Source: an uncultured Eubacteriales bacterium (GTDB lineage: Bacteria > Bacillota > Clostridia > Oscillospirales > CAG-272). From it: a stretch of DNA of 64,000 bases. The notes below the pieces were generated by a model that was not told where the DNA came from, ran no database searches, and worked only from the letters and a program-made list of their open reading frames with translations. Positions within the stretch are counted from its first letter, which is position 1. Each line of letters starts with the position of its first letter. This document shows, piece by piece, positions 55,368-64,000 of this stretch. The translations under genes were made by a program, and so were the position numbers. The DNA lies in assembly GCA_934489945.1 (NCBI GenBank), contig CAKSSY010000002.1:14858-78857 (forward strand). The letters run 5' to 3'.

Positions 55368-58163
55368 TTAACTTTCGATAATGGCTCTGCACTTTGCGCA
55401 GAGGAAGCCGCCCTCTTCGGGATGAATTCCCTCTGTGGAATAGCTCCAACATCTGTCGCACTTTTCGCCGTCCGCAGGTTCGACCAAAACACCGATACCC
55501 GATGACGTTTCGCGGAACACACCGTCCGGAATTTCACCCTTAACGAGCTTGGCCCCCGAGACAATATAAATTGTCGAAAGCTCCTTGCCAAAACCATTCA
55601 GCAATTCGTAAATTTTCTCGTCAGCAGTATAAATCGTCAGCTTGGCATCCAACGATTTGCCGATTTTCTTTTCGGCGCGTGCCAGTTCCAGTGCCTTCAT
55701 CACGTCGTCACGAAGCGCAAACTGCCTGTCCCATCTTGCCGAAAGCTCGTCGAAATTCCACTCGGCACGCCAGGACGGCATTTCGTTCAGGAATACACTC
55801 TCGCGGTTCTCGCGTTTGCTGTGCGGCATTGCCTGCCAGATTTCCTCACCCGTAAAGGCGATGAGCGGCGAAACCATTCTCGTCAGCGCATCCAACACCA
55901 TATACATAGCAGTCTGTGCACTGCGGCGTGGGAACCCGTCCTTTTTGCCGACATACACGCGATCCTTGGTAATATCGATATACAGTTTGGAAAGATTGGT
56001 TGTACAGAAATTGCTGATCTCGTGATAAACGATATGGAATTCAAAATCGTCATAAGCCTTACGAACCGTTGCCGTAAGGTCGTTACATTCGGAAAGAATC
56101 CACTTGTCGATTTCCACCATGTCCTCCGCCTTCACCATATCGGTGTCGGGGTTGAAATCTCCGAGATTCGCCATAATGATGCGGGCGGTATTCCGAATTT
56201 TACGATACGCTTCGGAAAGTTGTTTGAAAATCGGGTCCGAAACGCGGACATCCACTCTGTAGTCGCTTGAAGCCACCCAAAGTCTGACCAGATCGGCACC
56301 GTACTTGGAAATCATTTCCTCGGGTGCGACCGAATTGCCCAGCGATTTGTGCATCGCCTTGCCCTCGCCGTCCACGACCCAGCCGTGTGTCAGAACCGTC
56401 TTGTACGGGGCTCCCTCACCCTTGGCACCGACAGCCGTCAACAAAGAGGACTGGAACCATCCGCGGTACTGGTCGGCACCTTCCAGATACAGATCTGCCG
56501 GCCATTTCATGCCCTCACGGTCCTCCAGTGTGGCAAAGTGGCTCGATCCCGAGTCAAACCAACCGTCCAGCGTGTTGCTTTCCTTGGTAAAACTCTTGCC
56601 GCCGCAGAACGGGCAACTGTAATTTTCGGGCAGAAGCTCCTTCACATCCAGATCATACCAGCAGTTGGAACCTTTTTCGCCGAAGAGACGGGAAATGTTG
56701 TCAATTGTCTGATCATCACAGATCGGTTTTCCGCAGTCGGCGCAATAAAAGACAGGAATCGGAAGTCCCCAATGCCGCTGACGGGAAATACACCAGTCTG
56801 CACGTTCGCGCACCATCTGCTTGATGCGTTCTCCGCCCCACTCCGGCAACCATTCCACCTTGTCGCAGGCGGCAACGGCGGCATCCTTGAAGGCATCCAC
56901 CGAGCAGAACCACTGCGGCGTAGCGCGGAAGATGATGGGAGACTTGCATCTCCAGCAGTGCGGATACTCATGTTCAATTTCCTCGGAAGCGAACAAGGCT
57001 CCGCTCTGCTTCATTTCGGCAAGAATTGCCTCGTTCGATTCGGCATAATACATTCCGGCAAACTTTCCGGCATCCTTGGTCTGATATCCCTTGTCGTCCA
57101 CGGGAACAAGAATCTCTATATTGTAACGGCGGCAGGTCTGATAGTCGTCGGCACCGAACCCGGGAGCCGTATGAACGCAACCCGTACCACTATCCATCGT
57201 AACGTAGTCGGCATTTACCAACAGACTTTCGCGGTCAAGAAACGGATGTTGTGCCGTCATGAACTCAAACTCACGTCCGGGCATGGAACAGACGATCTCA
57301 TAAGAATCGATGCCGCCCTCACGCATGTTTTTTTCCAGAAGTGCCTCGGCAACGATGTAGGTCTCGCCATTTCCCGCCTTTGCGGCAACATAGGTCTCAT
57401 CGGGATTCAGCGCGATGGCAAGGTTGCCCGGAAGCGTCCATGTAGTCGTCGTCCAGATCACGAAGTAGGTCTTGGAGAGGTCGCAGGCAGACAGTTTGCC
57501 CTTGTCATCCTTCACCTTGAATTTAACATAAATAGAGGTACATTTATCGGTCTGATACTCAATCTCCGCCTCAGCAAGTGCCGTCTCGTCCTTCGGGCAC
57601 CAGTACACGGGCTTGAGTCCCTTGTAAATATAACCCTTTTTAAACATTTCCCCGAACACTCTGACCTCTCTTGCTTCAAAAGAGGGATTCATCGTCAGGT
57701 AGGGGTTCTGCCAGTCACCCGTCACACCGAGACGGATAAACTGCCCCCGCTGAATGTCCACAAAATCCTGTGCAAACTTGTGGCAAGCATTGCGGAATTC
57801 GGAGATCGACATTTTTTTGCGGTCGAGCTTGTTTTTCCGGATGATAGCACTTTCAATGGGCATACCGTGATTATCCCAGCCCGGAATATAAGGAACACGG
57901 TAACCGCTCATTGCCTTGGACTTGTTGATAAAATCCTTGAGAATCTTGTTCATCGCGGTTCCCATATGAATGTTGCCGTTGGAAAAAGGGGGACCGTCGT
58001 GAAGAACATAGAGCGGCTTGTCCTTTGCCGTATCCAACATTTTATGATACAAATCAATCGAATCCCAGTATTTCAGCATTTCCGGCTCACGCGTCGGCAG
58101 ATTCGCCTTCATTGCGAAGGTTGTACTCGGCAAATTGAGTGTACTTGTAAAATCCTTTGCCAT
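55368..58163 (-). CDS. ileS: Isoleucyl-tRNA synthetase
   Basis: A 931-residue class I synthetase of bacterial (IleS1-like) length. HIGH motif region GNIHMGTAMNK; KMSKS region GKAMHKSLGNSV, in which His stands where the motif has Ser. The C-terminal zinc ribbon (CDRCWSY...CAKC) is intact. The editing domain region (GCVHTAPGFGADDY) is present. The ATG at 58163 has AAGGAG ten bases upstream. No T-box precedes it; it follows ylmH by 20 bases, so expression depends on the upstream cell-division genes. Confidence 0.97.
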   Translation of the reverse strand: MAKDFTSTLNLPSTTFAMKANLPTREPEMLKYWDSIDLYHKMLDTAKDKPLYVLHDGPPFSNGNIHMGTAMNKILKDFINKSKAMSGYRVPYIPGWDNHGMPIESAIIRKNKLDRKKMSISEFRNACHKFAQDFVDIQRGQFIRLGVTGDWQNPYLTMNPSFEAREVRVFGEMFKKGYIYKGLKPVYWCPKDETALAEAEIEYQTDKCTSIYVKFKVKDDKGKLSACDLSKTYFVIWTTTTWTLPGNLAIALNPDETYVAAKAGNGETYIVAEALLEKNMREGGIDSYEIVCSMPGREFEFMTAQHPFLDRESLLVNADYVTMDSGTGCVHTAPGFGADDYQTCRRYNIEILVPVDDKGYQTKDAGKFAGMYYAESNEAILAEMKQSGALFASEEIEHEYPHCWRCKSPIIFRATPQWFCSVDAFKDAAVAACDKVEWLPEWGGERIKQMVRERADWCISRQRHWGLPIPVFYCADCGKPICDDQTIDNISRLFGEKGSNCWYDLDVKELLPENYSCPFCGGKSFTKESNTLDGWFDSGSSHFATLEDREGMKWPADLYLEGADQYRGWFQSSLLTAVGAKGEGAPYKTVLTHGWVVDGEGKAMHKSLGNSVAPEEMISKYGADLVRLWVASSDYRVDVRVSDPIFKQLSEAYRKIRNTARIIMANLGDFNPDTDMVKAEDMVEIDKWILSECNDLTATVRKAYDDFEFHIVYHEISNFCTTNLSKLYIDITKDRVYVGKKDGFPRRSAQTAMYMVLDALTRMVSPLIAFTGEEIWQAMPHSKRENRESVFLNEMPSWRAEWNFDELSARWDRQFALRDDVMKALELARAEKKIGKSLDAKLTIYTADEKIYELLNGFGKELSTIYIVSGAKLVKGEIPDGVFRETSSGIGVLVEPADGEKCDRCWSYSTEGIHPEEGGFLCAKCRAIIES

Positions 58164-58183
58164 TTTCAAATGACTCCTTTTTA

Positions 58184-58996
58184 TCAGTCGTATTGATCCG
58201 CATAGAGGCGGTATCTTCCCTTTTTTGTCTGTTCCGAGACACTGCGGATCACGTATTTTCCGTGTCCGCGGATACTGATAACAGCACCCTCTCCCGGCAT
58301 TTTATCGTTTCGGTCGGCAACCTCATAGTTGACTTCGACCGCCCCTTCGCGAATCGCGCCTTGCGCCTTTTCGCGCGAAGTCCCGATGAGTGCCGAGACA
58401 ATATTGTCCAGCCTCGGGGACGCCACGGTGTCGTGAATCGGGAGAAAGCGACGCTCCACCCGAAAATCGTCACCGATCTTTGACATTGTCACCTTCACCG
58501 CATCGTTTCCGACCCTGTGAAGCTCCTGTATCAGAAAGGTTGCTATGGTTCTGTCGCAGAAAATGAGTGCGTGAGCATTGTCGGTCACAACAATGTCCCC
58601 CACCTTGCTCCTTTCAACGCCCAAAGCCAGAAGCGAACCGAGAAAATCCCTGTGTGTCAGTTTCCGGTATCCGCTTCCCGCGACTGCCAGAACCGCCACC
58701 GCCTCGGCGGCAAGTTCGGGAACCGCATCGCGGACAAATGCAGCGGTGTACTCACCGTTCCCGTTTGCAAGATACCCGGGCAGAACAAACAGCCGGTTGC
58801 GTTCGCTCCCATCATAACCGCCGTAAAAAACAGCAAAAGCGTCCGTGTCATTTTTCCGGATCTGTCCGCCAAGCCAAAATTGCTCGGCAGGTGTCAGAAA
58901 AGGACCGACGCATGGTTCATACCTCCGGGCACGGCGAAAAAGATCGTCCACCCGTGCCAAAAGGAGTGCCTTTTCGGCATCCGCACCTTCCCTCAT
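58184..58996 (-). CDS. ylmH: YlmH-type S4-domain RNA-binding protein
   Basis: A 270-residue protein. The N-terminal two thirds match the YlmH body (PFLTPAEQFW, FYGGYDGSERNRLFVLPGY); the C-terminus has the S4 fold (SPRLDNIVSALIGTSREKAQ...GAVEVNYEV). In other Bacillota YlmH has recently been linked to ribosome quality control and lies in the division cluster. The start ATG overlaps the yggT stop (ATGA). The divIVA gene often found just after it is missing here; ileS follows directly. Confidence 0.93.
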   Translation of the reverse strand: MREGADAEKALLLARVDDLFRRARRYEPCVGPFLTPAEQFWLGGQIRKNDTDAFAVFYGGYDGSERNRLFVLPGYLANGNGEYTAAFVRDAVPELAAEAVAVLAVAGSGYRKLTHRDFLGSLLALGVERSKVGDIVVTDNAHALIFCDRTIATFLIQELHRVGNDAVKVTMSKIGDDFRVERRFLPIHDTVASPRLDNIVSALIGTSREKAQGAIREGAVEVNYEVADRNDKMPGEGAVISIRGHGKYVIRSVSEQTKKGRYRLYADQYD

Positions 58997-59283
58997 CCCA
59001 ATAACCCCGCCGACAGCGTAGAGACCAAAGTCTGTACCACACACAGCAACAGCCATGCAATGATGAAAGAAAAATCGATCGGAGAGTTCCGAAAAATTTC
59101 AAAGCGTTCAAAAAACGCACGCACCGGCACAACAACGGGATCGGTGATGATATAGATAATGTCTGTCCACGCCTGTCCGTCAAGAGTCGGTATCCATGAG
59201 ATAACCGCCCGTACAATCATGGCAATTTCCAGAATCAGGAGCAGCGCAGAGACGATCCTTGCCACCAGATATAAACCCAACAT
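58993..59283 (-). CDS. YggT family membrane protein
   Basis: A 96-residue protein with two membrane segments and the family block between them (MIVRAVISWIPT, then IIYIITDPVVVPVRAFFERF, close to the classic DP-x-L-x-P/R-x-PP pattern). In Bacillota (YlmG) it lies in the sepF cluster and is linked to envelope or nucleoid organisation. AAAGGAG lies before the ATG. Confidence 0.93.
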   Translation of the reverse strand: MLGLYLVARIVSALLLILEIAMIVRAVISWIPTLDGQAWTDIIYIITDPVVVPVRAFFERFEIFRNSPIDFSFIIAWLLLCVVQTLVSTLSAGLLG

Positions 59284-59349
59284 AACCCTCTCCTTTGCGC
59301 CGCGAAAAAACGCGGAACAACACGGGTCGCCCCGTGTTCTCCGTATCCT

Positions 59350-59802
59350 TTACTCGCCCTTTGTCTCATCCTCGCTGTCATCGGTAATACCCGAAGGAGA
59401 GACGACCACCGTAGTATTGGACACATTCTTCATATTGCCGCGAATAACGTACAGAACCCCCATCAAAAAGTCCATAAAGCGGATCATTTCCGCCTTTTCC
59501 AAAGCCTCCACATTCAAAACGACCGTACTGCCGGCGATCAGACTGTCGGCAACTTTGGTTGCCTCCCCGTAATTCTTGGGAGTCATGACCTTAAGAGACA
59601 CAGCCGCCTCGTTGATTCCGCCGAAATTGGTCTGAGGTTTCTCGCGAACGACCTCTTTGATGTCGGCATCGATATTGACGACGGGCTCGGGGTCTTCCTT
59701 CGCGTCGATTTCTTCCTTGGTTTCAAAGCCATCGGGATAATAGGAACCGTAATAAGAATCGTCTTCTTTTCTCTTGCCGAAACCGGGCAATTTGATAACC
59801 AT
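59350..59802 (-). CDS. sepF: SepF cell-division protein
   Basis: A 150-residue protein. The short N-terminal amphipathic membrane anchor is MVIKLPGFGKRK, followed by an acidic linker (residues about 15-60) and the SepF core (KNYGEATKVADSLIAGSTVVLNVEAL, RFMDFLMGVLYVIRGNMKNVS, VVVSPSGI). SepF bundles FtsZ and tethers it to the membrane. GGAGGTTATC precedes the ATG at 59802; the four codons before it overlap this site. Confidence 0.95.
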   Translation of the reverse strand: MVIKLPGFGKRKEDDSYYGSYYPDGFETKEEIDAKEDPEPVVNIDADIKEVVREKPQTNFGGINEAAVSLKVMTPKNYGEATKVADSLIAGSTVVLNVEALEKAEMIRFMDFLMGVLYVIRGNMKNVSNTTVVVSPSGITDDSEDETKGE

Positions 59803-59823
59803 GATAACCTCCAAAATGTATAA

Positions 59824-60513
59824 TTATTTTTCAAACAGTTTTCTTCCGACACGGATCGCGGTTGCACCGCAGGCAATTGCCTGTTCAAAACTTCCGCTCA
59901 TTCCCATAGACAACATATATTTTTTATTATCCATGTTTTCACCGAAAATGTCAACAGCTATTCGTGAAATTTCCCGAAAATAGTTGCAAAAATCCTCCGG
60001 ATTTTCGCAAACGGGTGCCATAGTCATCAGACCGGACAGCTTCAGATGCGGATATTTCCCGATCGCCCCGCAAAGCGATGCTGCATCTTCGGGCAAAACG
60101 CCGCTTTTGTTTTCTTCTCTGCCGCTGTTGACTTCAACCAAAACTTTCATGATCCGTCCGTGTTTTTCCGCCTGCCGGTCAATCTCGGCGGCAAGGTGCT
60201 CGGAATCTACCGAGTGGATCATGGTAACCTTGTCGATGATGTACTTGACCTTGTTGGTCTGCAAATGACCGATAAAGTGAAAATTCAATCCCACGCGGTC
60301 AATTTTTTCATAATGCTCCAGAAGCTGTTGCACGCGGTTCTCACCGATGTCGCACAGACCGCAATGATGATGAAGATAGTCGATTTCCTCGGCAGTACCG
60401 CTTTTTGCCGCGGCAATCAAGGTTACGGGAGAAGTACGTCCCGCCGCCTTTTCCGCCGCATCCATACGGGAACGTATGTCTTTATAATTTCTGTCAAGAT
60501 ACGAAAAATCCAT
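59824..60513 (-). CDS. YggS/PROSC-family PLP-binding protein
   Basis: A 229-residue alanine-racemase-like barrel. The PLP lysine lies in LIAAAKSGTAEEI; ENRVQQL, FHFIGHLQTNKVKYI and LSMGMSGSFEQAI are the conserved family blocks. It carries PLP and supports B6 and amino-acid homeostasis rather than doing metabolism itself. Start at 60513 follows AAAGGA by 9 bases; ATG 60522 three codons upstream is an alternative. First gene of the sepF group. Confidence 0.93.
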   Translation of the reverse strand: MDFSYLDRNYKDIRSRMDAAEKAAGRTSPVTLIAAAKSGTAEEIDYLHHHCGLCDIGENRVQQLLEHYEKIDRVGLNFHFIGHLQTNKVKYIIDKVTMIHSVDSEHLAAEIDRQAEKHGRIMKVLVEVNSGREENKSGVLPEDAASLCGAIGKYPHLKLSGLMTMAPVCENPEDFCNYFREISRIAVDIFGENMDNKKYMLSMGMSGSFEQAIACGATAIRVGRKLFEK

Positions 60514-60565
60514 TTGTTCCATTCCTTTTCCCCGTTTTAGCACGGGTGACATGGCTAATATTGAT

Positions 60566-60594
60566 AGTATAGCACATTTTCAAGAAAATTGAAA
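60566..60594 (-). promoter_or_regulatory. Possible promoter of the yggS-sepF-yggT-ylmH-ileS-lspA-rluD transcript
   Basis: Read leftward: TTTCAA (60589-60594), 17-bp spacer, TATACT (60566-60571). The -35 is weak. It overlaps the 3' end of miaA. Confidence 0.45.
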
Positions 60595-61524
60595 TGCCTT
60601 TTCGGTTTTTTTTACAATTTCTTCAAAGCTTTCCCGCGACAAATTCCCCTCCGTCGCGACAGGATCCACATATGGCTTTGCTCCGAACCATGTAATCTGT
60701 CGTTTGGCGTAGTGTCGCGTAGCAAGTTTGATGGCGGCGACCGCCTCTCCGCGTGTACCGTTTCCGTCCAAAAAGGAGATCAGTTCCTTGTAACCGATTG
60801 CCTGAGCCGCAGTACAATCACGGGGCAGCCTTCCCGTTCCGATAAGCGTCCGCACCTCGTTTTCAAGACCGGCAGTCATCATGGCGTCCACACGACGATC
60901 AATCCGATCGTACAACACCTCGCGGTCTGGATAGGAAAGTCCGAACACAAGTGCACGATAAGGAGAAGGTGCCATACGGGAACGTCTGTCCCATTCGGAC
61001 TTCGGAATTCCCGTCAGAATTCCGATTTCCAATGCCCGAACCACCCGTTTGACATTGTTCGGATGAATGGCGGCGGCAGATATGGGGTCTGAAGTCTCCA
61101 ACCGCTCCCAAAGTGCCTGTACGCCGATTTTCTCCGCCTCGGCAAAAAGAGAAGCTCTCAGTTGCGGGTCGCTTCCGGCATCGGAGTAGGCATTGTCGGA
61201 CAGCACCGCGTCCAGATACAACCCCGTACCGCCACAAAAGATGGGAAGTTTTCCGCGGGTGTGGACTTGTTCAATCGCCGCTTTTGCCAACGGAACATAG
61301 TCGGCAACCGAAAAATTCACCGACGGTTCCGCAATGTCGATCAGATGATGCGGAATCCCCTGTTTTTCCTCCTCGGTCGGCTTCGCCGTACCGATGTCCA
61401 TTCCCCTGTAGACCTGCATGGAATCGCAGGAAACGATTTCACCGCCGAAATACCGCGCAAGAGCGATTGAAAGTGCGGTTTTGCCGGATGCCGTCGCTCC
61501 GACGACGGCAAGTACATTCATCAT
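60580..61524 (-). CDS. miaA: tRNA dimethylallyltransferase
   Basis: A 314-residue enzyme that prenylates A37 of tRNAs reading U-starting codons. P-loop VVGATASGKTAL; substrate motifs SCDSMQVYRGMDIGTAKPT and FCGGTGLY; the C-terminal LATRHYAKRQITWF block is intact. Length is typical. Two consecutive ATG codons at 61524 and 61521 are possible starts; GGCGGA stands nine bases before the first. Confidence 0.96.
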   Translation of the reverse strand: MMNVLAVVGATASGKTALSIALARYFGGEIVSCDSMQVYRGMDIGTAKPTEEEKQGIPHHLIDIAEPSVNFSVADYVPLAKAAIEQVHTRGKLPIFCGGTGLYLDAVLSDNAYSDAGSDPQLRASLFAEAEKIGVQALWERLETSDPISAAAIHPNNVKRVVRALEIGILTGIPKSEWDRRSRMAPSPYRALVFGLSYPDREVLYDRIDRRVDAMMTAGLENEVRTLIGTGRLPRDCTAAQAIGYKELISFLDGNGTRGEAVAAIKLATRHYAKRQITWFGAKPYVDPVATEGNLSRESFEEIVKKTEKAFQFS

Positions 61525-61575
61525 ATTCTTATTTCCGCCTCCGTCTGAAAAGAAAGAGTCGTTCCTTTCGGTTAC

Positions 61576-61603
61576 AGTATATCATATTCCTGCGTTTTGT
61601 CAA
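61576..61603 (-). promoter_or_regulatory. Promoter of miaA
   Basis: Read leftward: TTGACA (61598-61603), 16-bp spacer, TATACT (61576-61581). Confidence 0.8.
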
Positions 61604-61746
61604 CATGAAAAGACACTTTTCCGATAGAATCTCATCTTGATTGGTTGGGTTTGAAGCCTCACGACACCGTCGTCCCGAAACGTCAGAATTCTATATCGAA
61701 TCGCCGTTGTTTACGGCATATAAGAAAATTACCGATCGGAACTCTT

Positions 61747-62823
61747 TTATACGATAAACATGGCATCCCCAAAACTGAAGAAACGATATTTTTCCTCCAC
61801 GGCAATTCTGTACGCCTCAAGCATTTTCTCACGGTTGTAAAATGCCGAGACCAACATCAGAAGCGTGCTTTCCGGCAGATGAAAATTGGTAATCAACGCG
61901 TCCACCGCCCTGAAACGGTAACCGGGATAAATGAAAATTCCCGTCTCGCCGCACATGGCACGGACAGTCCCATTCTCGTCGGCAACACTCTCCAAAGTAC
62001 GACAGGAAGTCGTCCCGACGGCAATCACCCTGCCTCCCGCGGCGCGTCCGGCATTGATCAGATCGGCACTTTCACGGGAGACCGAAAAATACTCGGTGTG
62101 CATAACGTGTTCACCGATGTTCTCCGCCTTGACAGGACGGAAGGTACCCAGACCGACATGAAGCATCACGGGAGCGATTGCCACGCCCTTCTCCCGGATT
62201 TTTCCGAGCAATTCTTCAGTAAAATGCAGTCCCGCCGTGGGTGCCGCCGCACTTCCCTCTTCGTTGGCGTATACCGTCTGATAGCGGTCATTGTCGCGAA
62301 GCTGTTCGGTAATGTAGGGCGGAAGTGGCATCAGACCGATTTCGTGCAGAATTTCATAGACATTGGCATATTTTTTTTCGTCATATTCAAATCGGATCAG
62401 GCGGGTTCCCTCCTCGACAATGTCGACAATTTCACCGACCAGCATCCCCCCGCCGAAAACGAGACGACTGCCGATCTTCGCCCGCTTGCCGGGTTTCACG
62501 AGGGTTTCCCATGTATCCGACGAACGGGAACGAAGCAGAAGAAGCTCTATAACCGCGTCCTCCCGCCCCTCCGTGTGACCATAGAGCCTTGCGGGGATAA
62601 CTTTGGAGTTGTTGATAACGAGGACATCCCCGGGGTTCAGCATATCCGCAATATCATAAAAATGTTTGTGTTCAATGTTGCCGCTTTTGCGGTCTATACA
62701 CATCAGCCGGGAATGATCGCGCGGCTCAATCGGCGTCTGAGCGATCCGTTCCTTGGGCAAGTCATAGAAAAAATCCGACGTTCTGAGGTCGGTGGCACGC
62801 ATGGGATTGGTGATAACAGGCAT
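61747..62823 (-). CDS. queA: S-adenosylmethionine:tRNA ribosyltransferase-isomerase
   Basis: A 358-residue enzyme that builds epoxyqueuosine on tRNA by transferring the ribosyl part of SAM. Family blocks: [66 protein letters not shown] and [17 protein letters not shown]. Length is normal. GAAAGGAA precedes the ATG at 62823. Divergent from dapA; leftward end lies 143 bases before the miaA promoter. Confidence 0.96.
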   Translation of the reverse strand: MPVITNPMRATDLRTSDFFYDLPKERIAQTPIEPRDHSRLMCIDRKSGNIEHKHFYDIADMLNPGDVLVINNSKVIPARLYGHTEGREDAVIELLLLRSRSSDTWETLVKPGKRAKIGSRLVFGGGMLVGEIVDIVEEGTRLIRFEYDEKKYANVYEILHEIGLMPLPPYITEQLRDNDRYQTVYANEEGSAAAPTAGLHFTEELLGKIREKGVAIAPVMLHVGLGTFRPVKAENIGEHVMHTEYFSVSRESADLINAGRAAGGRVIAVGTTSCRTLESVADENGTVRAMCGETGIFIYPGYRFRAVDALITNFHLPESTLLMLVSAFYNREKMLEAYRIAVEEKYRFFSFGDAMFIV

Positions 62824-62883
62824 GAAAGTGTTCCTTTCCTTTGGCTCGGCGCATACACTGATAACGCAAAGTCATTCAAAGAT

Positions 62884-62912
62884 ATTATAAACCTTTTTTG
62901 TCGTTTTTGCAA
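62884..62912 (-). promoter_or_regulatory. Promoter of queA
   Basis: Read leftward: TTGCAA (62907-62912), 17-bp spacer, TATAAT (62884-62889). Confidence 0.87.
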
Positions 62913-62949
62913 TACCCTGTCCGATTTTTGTTACCCGAAAGGAGAACAC

Positions 62950-63882
62950 ATGGAAAAAACAAGGCTCTTTGAAGGTGCCGCCACCGCACTGATCACACCG
63001 TTTTCGGACGGAAGAGTGGATTTTGATGCCTACGGAAAACTGATTGAACGTCAAATCGAAAGCGGGATTGATGCGTTGGTTGTAACCGGAACGACGGGCG
63101 AAGCCCCCACCCTCACCGACACCGAACACCGCGCCTGTATTGCCTTTGCCGTTCGCACCGTGGCGGGACGCGTTCCGGTCATTGCCGGAACCGGAAGCAA
63201 CGACACGGCGCACGCCATCGAAATGTCCCGGTTCGCCTGTAGGATGGGATGCGACGGACTTTTGCTCGTCACCCCCTACTATAACCGTGCCACCGCGCAA
63301 GGTCTTGCGGAAAGCTACCGCAAAATTGCCGACGAAACCGACCGTCCGATCCTGCTCTATAATGTTCCCTCACGTACCGGAGTCTGGCTGAGTGCCGCAA
63401 CCTTGCGACTTCTCGCCGATCACCCGCGTATCGTCGGAATCAAAGAGGCATCGGGAGACATCGGATTTGCCGCCCGTCTCGCCGCAGAATTCAACGGCGC
63501 GTTCGACCTTTACAGCGGAAATGACGACCTGACCGTTCCGACCCTTTCTCTCGGCGGCAGAGGCGTGATCTCGGTACTTTCCAACCTTTTTCCGCATGAG
63601 GTCAGTACCATGTGCCGCAAATATCGGGAAGGCGATATCCGGGGTGCCTTGGCAGATCAGCTTGCTTTTCTGCCGCTCATTGACGCTCTTTTCGCCGAGG
63701 TAAATCCGATTCCCGTCAAATGCGCCGCCGCCATGCTCGGACTCTGCAAAGAAGAATACCGTCTGCCGCTCTGTCCCCCCTCCGCGGAAACACGGACACG
63801 ACTGTCCGCTCTCCTGCAAAAAAATAATTTCGCATATCTTGCTATCCGACGAAATATATGGTACAATAATGAGGAAAAATAA
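62950..63882 (+). CDS. dapA: 4-hydroxy-tetrahydrodipicolinate synthase
   Basis: A 310-residue class I aldolase. VVTGTTGEAPTL, LLLVTPYYNRATAQGL, LYNVPSRTG (catalytic Tyr) and IVGIKEASGD with the Schiff-base Lys near 161 identify it. It condenses pyruvate with aspartate semialdehyde in lysine and dipicolinate synthesis, the latter needed for spores. The ATG at 62950 follows GAAAGGAG; the frame is open far upstream but that part is antisense to queA. The last 20 residues or so (FAYLAIRRNIWYNNEEK) extend beyond the usual 290-300 and are encoded by DNA that also holds a promoter for the next gene. Confidence 0.95.
   Translation: MEKTRLFEGAATALITPFSDGRVDFDAYGKLIERQIESGIDALVVTGTTGEAPTLTDTEHRACIAFAVRTVAGRVPVIAGTGSNDTAHAIEMSRFACRMGCDGLLLVTPYYNRATAQGLAESYRKIADETDRPILLYNVPSRTGVWLSAATLRLLADHPRIVGIKEASGDIGFAARLAAEFNGAFDLYSGNDDLTVPTLSLGGRGVISVLSNLFPHEVSTMCRKYREGDIRGALADQLAFLPLIDALFAEVNPIPVKCAAAMLGLCKEEYRLPLCPPSAETRTRLSALLQKNNFAYLAIRRNIWYNNEEK
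63839..63867 (+). promoter_or_regulatory. Promoter inside the dapA 3' end
   Basis: TTGCTA (63839-63844), 17-bp spacer, TACAAT (63862-63867), reading into the gene cut by the window end. Confidence 0.72.
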
Positions 63883-63902
63883 ACTGGAGGGAAGGAATCG
63901 GA

Positions 63903-64000
63903 TTGAAAGAAGTCATTCGTTCATATTGTGTATTTGTCCTGCTCGGTATGCCGCCCCAAAAAGGCTTTCGTCTGCTTGTGCATTACTGTCGCCGTGCGCG
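63903..64000 (+). CDS. Start of an unidentified gene, 3' truncated
   Basis: TTG at 63903 follows GGAGGGAAGGA and opens a frame to the end of the window (KEVIRSYCVFVLLGMPPQKG, then FRLLVHYCRRA). An internal ATG at 63948 is an alternative start without a good site. A promoter lies 36 bases upstream of the TTG. Too short to assign. Confidence 0.5.
   Translation, partial: MKEVIRSYCVFVLLGMPPQKGFRLLVHYCRRA

Noticed and set aside
58164..58183. T-box riboswitch ahead of ileS
   Set aside because: Only 20 bases separate ylmH and ileS; there is no room for a T-box and no specifier or antiterminator motif is seen.
56349..58196. Plus-strand open frame of 615 codons, and similar long plus-strand frames opposite rpoB, rpoC and fusA
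   Set aside because: All are antisense shadows of well-recognised minus-strand genes, with His/Arg/Asn-rich products and no ribosome sites.
61645..62949. N-terminal extension of DapA by 435 residues
   Set aside because: This part is antisense to queA. The ATG at 62950 has a good ribosome site and gives the family's normal start.

Overview
This window comes from a low-to-mid GC, spore-forming, probably strictly anaerobic Bacillota, most likely class Clostridia. The evidence is the sporulation peptidase SpoIVB, sigma-A promoters with near-consensus TTGACA/TATAAT boxes, SAM-I and FMN riboswitches, a BlaI/BlaR1-type pair, the Gram-positive sepF-yggT-ylmH-ileS-lspA-rluD order, a pyrophosphate-type phosphofructokinase, a glycyl radical enzyme and several ferredoxin-type proteins. 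I saw no rRNA, tRNA, CRISPR array, insertion sequence or prophage. Genus cannot be read from the sequence.

Layout. 1-10.1 kb: a cut-off DUF218-type protein, a hemolysin III protein, a BlaI/M56 signalling pair with operators inside its promoter, a DUF4317 protein, a divergent unit of PocR-type AraC regulator versus ferredoxin plus FAD oxidoreductase, spoIVB, a possible solitary nuclease-like protein and an HPr-like protein without the usual histidine. 10.1-16.3 kb: a leucine-rich-repeat lipoprotein, an SDR-PPi-PFK-aldo/keto reductase operon and mreB. 16.4-22.7 kb: a SAM-riboswitch unit (metK, small membrane protein, recD2, comF), an FMN-riboswitch riboflavin transporter, and about 650 bp without a gene that holds an array of about 83-bp repeats behind a strong leftward promoter. 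22.7-35.5 kb: one long leftward block rpoB-rpoC-rpsL-rpsG-fusA-tuf, with rpsT divergent.

35.6-52.8 kb is the accessory heart of the window. Two leftward catabolic operons each diverge from an AraC regulator. The first has three Gfo/Idh/MocA oxidoreductases and a TIM-barrel isomerase; the second has four Gfo/Idh/MocA oxidoreductases and a glycyl radical enzyme with no activating enzyme nearby. Together they look like pathways for oxidising and isomerising sugars or cyclitols, followed by radical cleavage; the substrates are unknown. Between them lie an RlmI-like methyltransferase, a LarA-family protein coupled to an unknown methyltransferase, and a coding frame of about 143 codons that lacks a standard start codon (ACG sits where ATG is expected).

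53.0-64 kb returns to housekeeping: a HAD phosphatase, rluD, lspA, ileS, ylmH, yggT, sepF, yggS, miaA, queA, dapA and the first codons of one more gene. Start codons were moved from the longest open frame wherever a Shine-Dalgarno site or family length argued for it. Everything here is by eye, without database searches.
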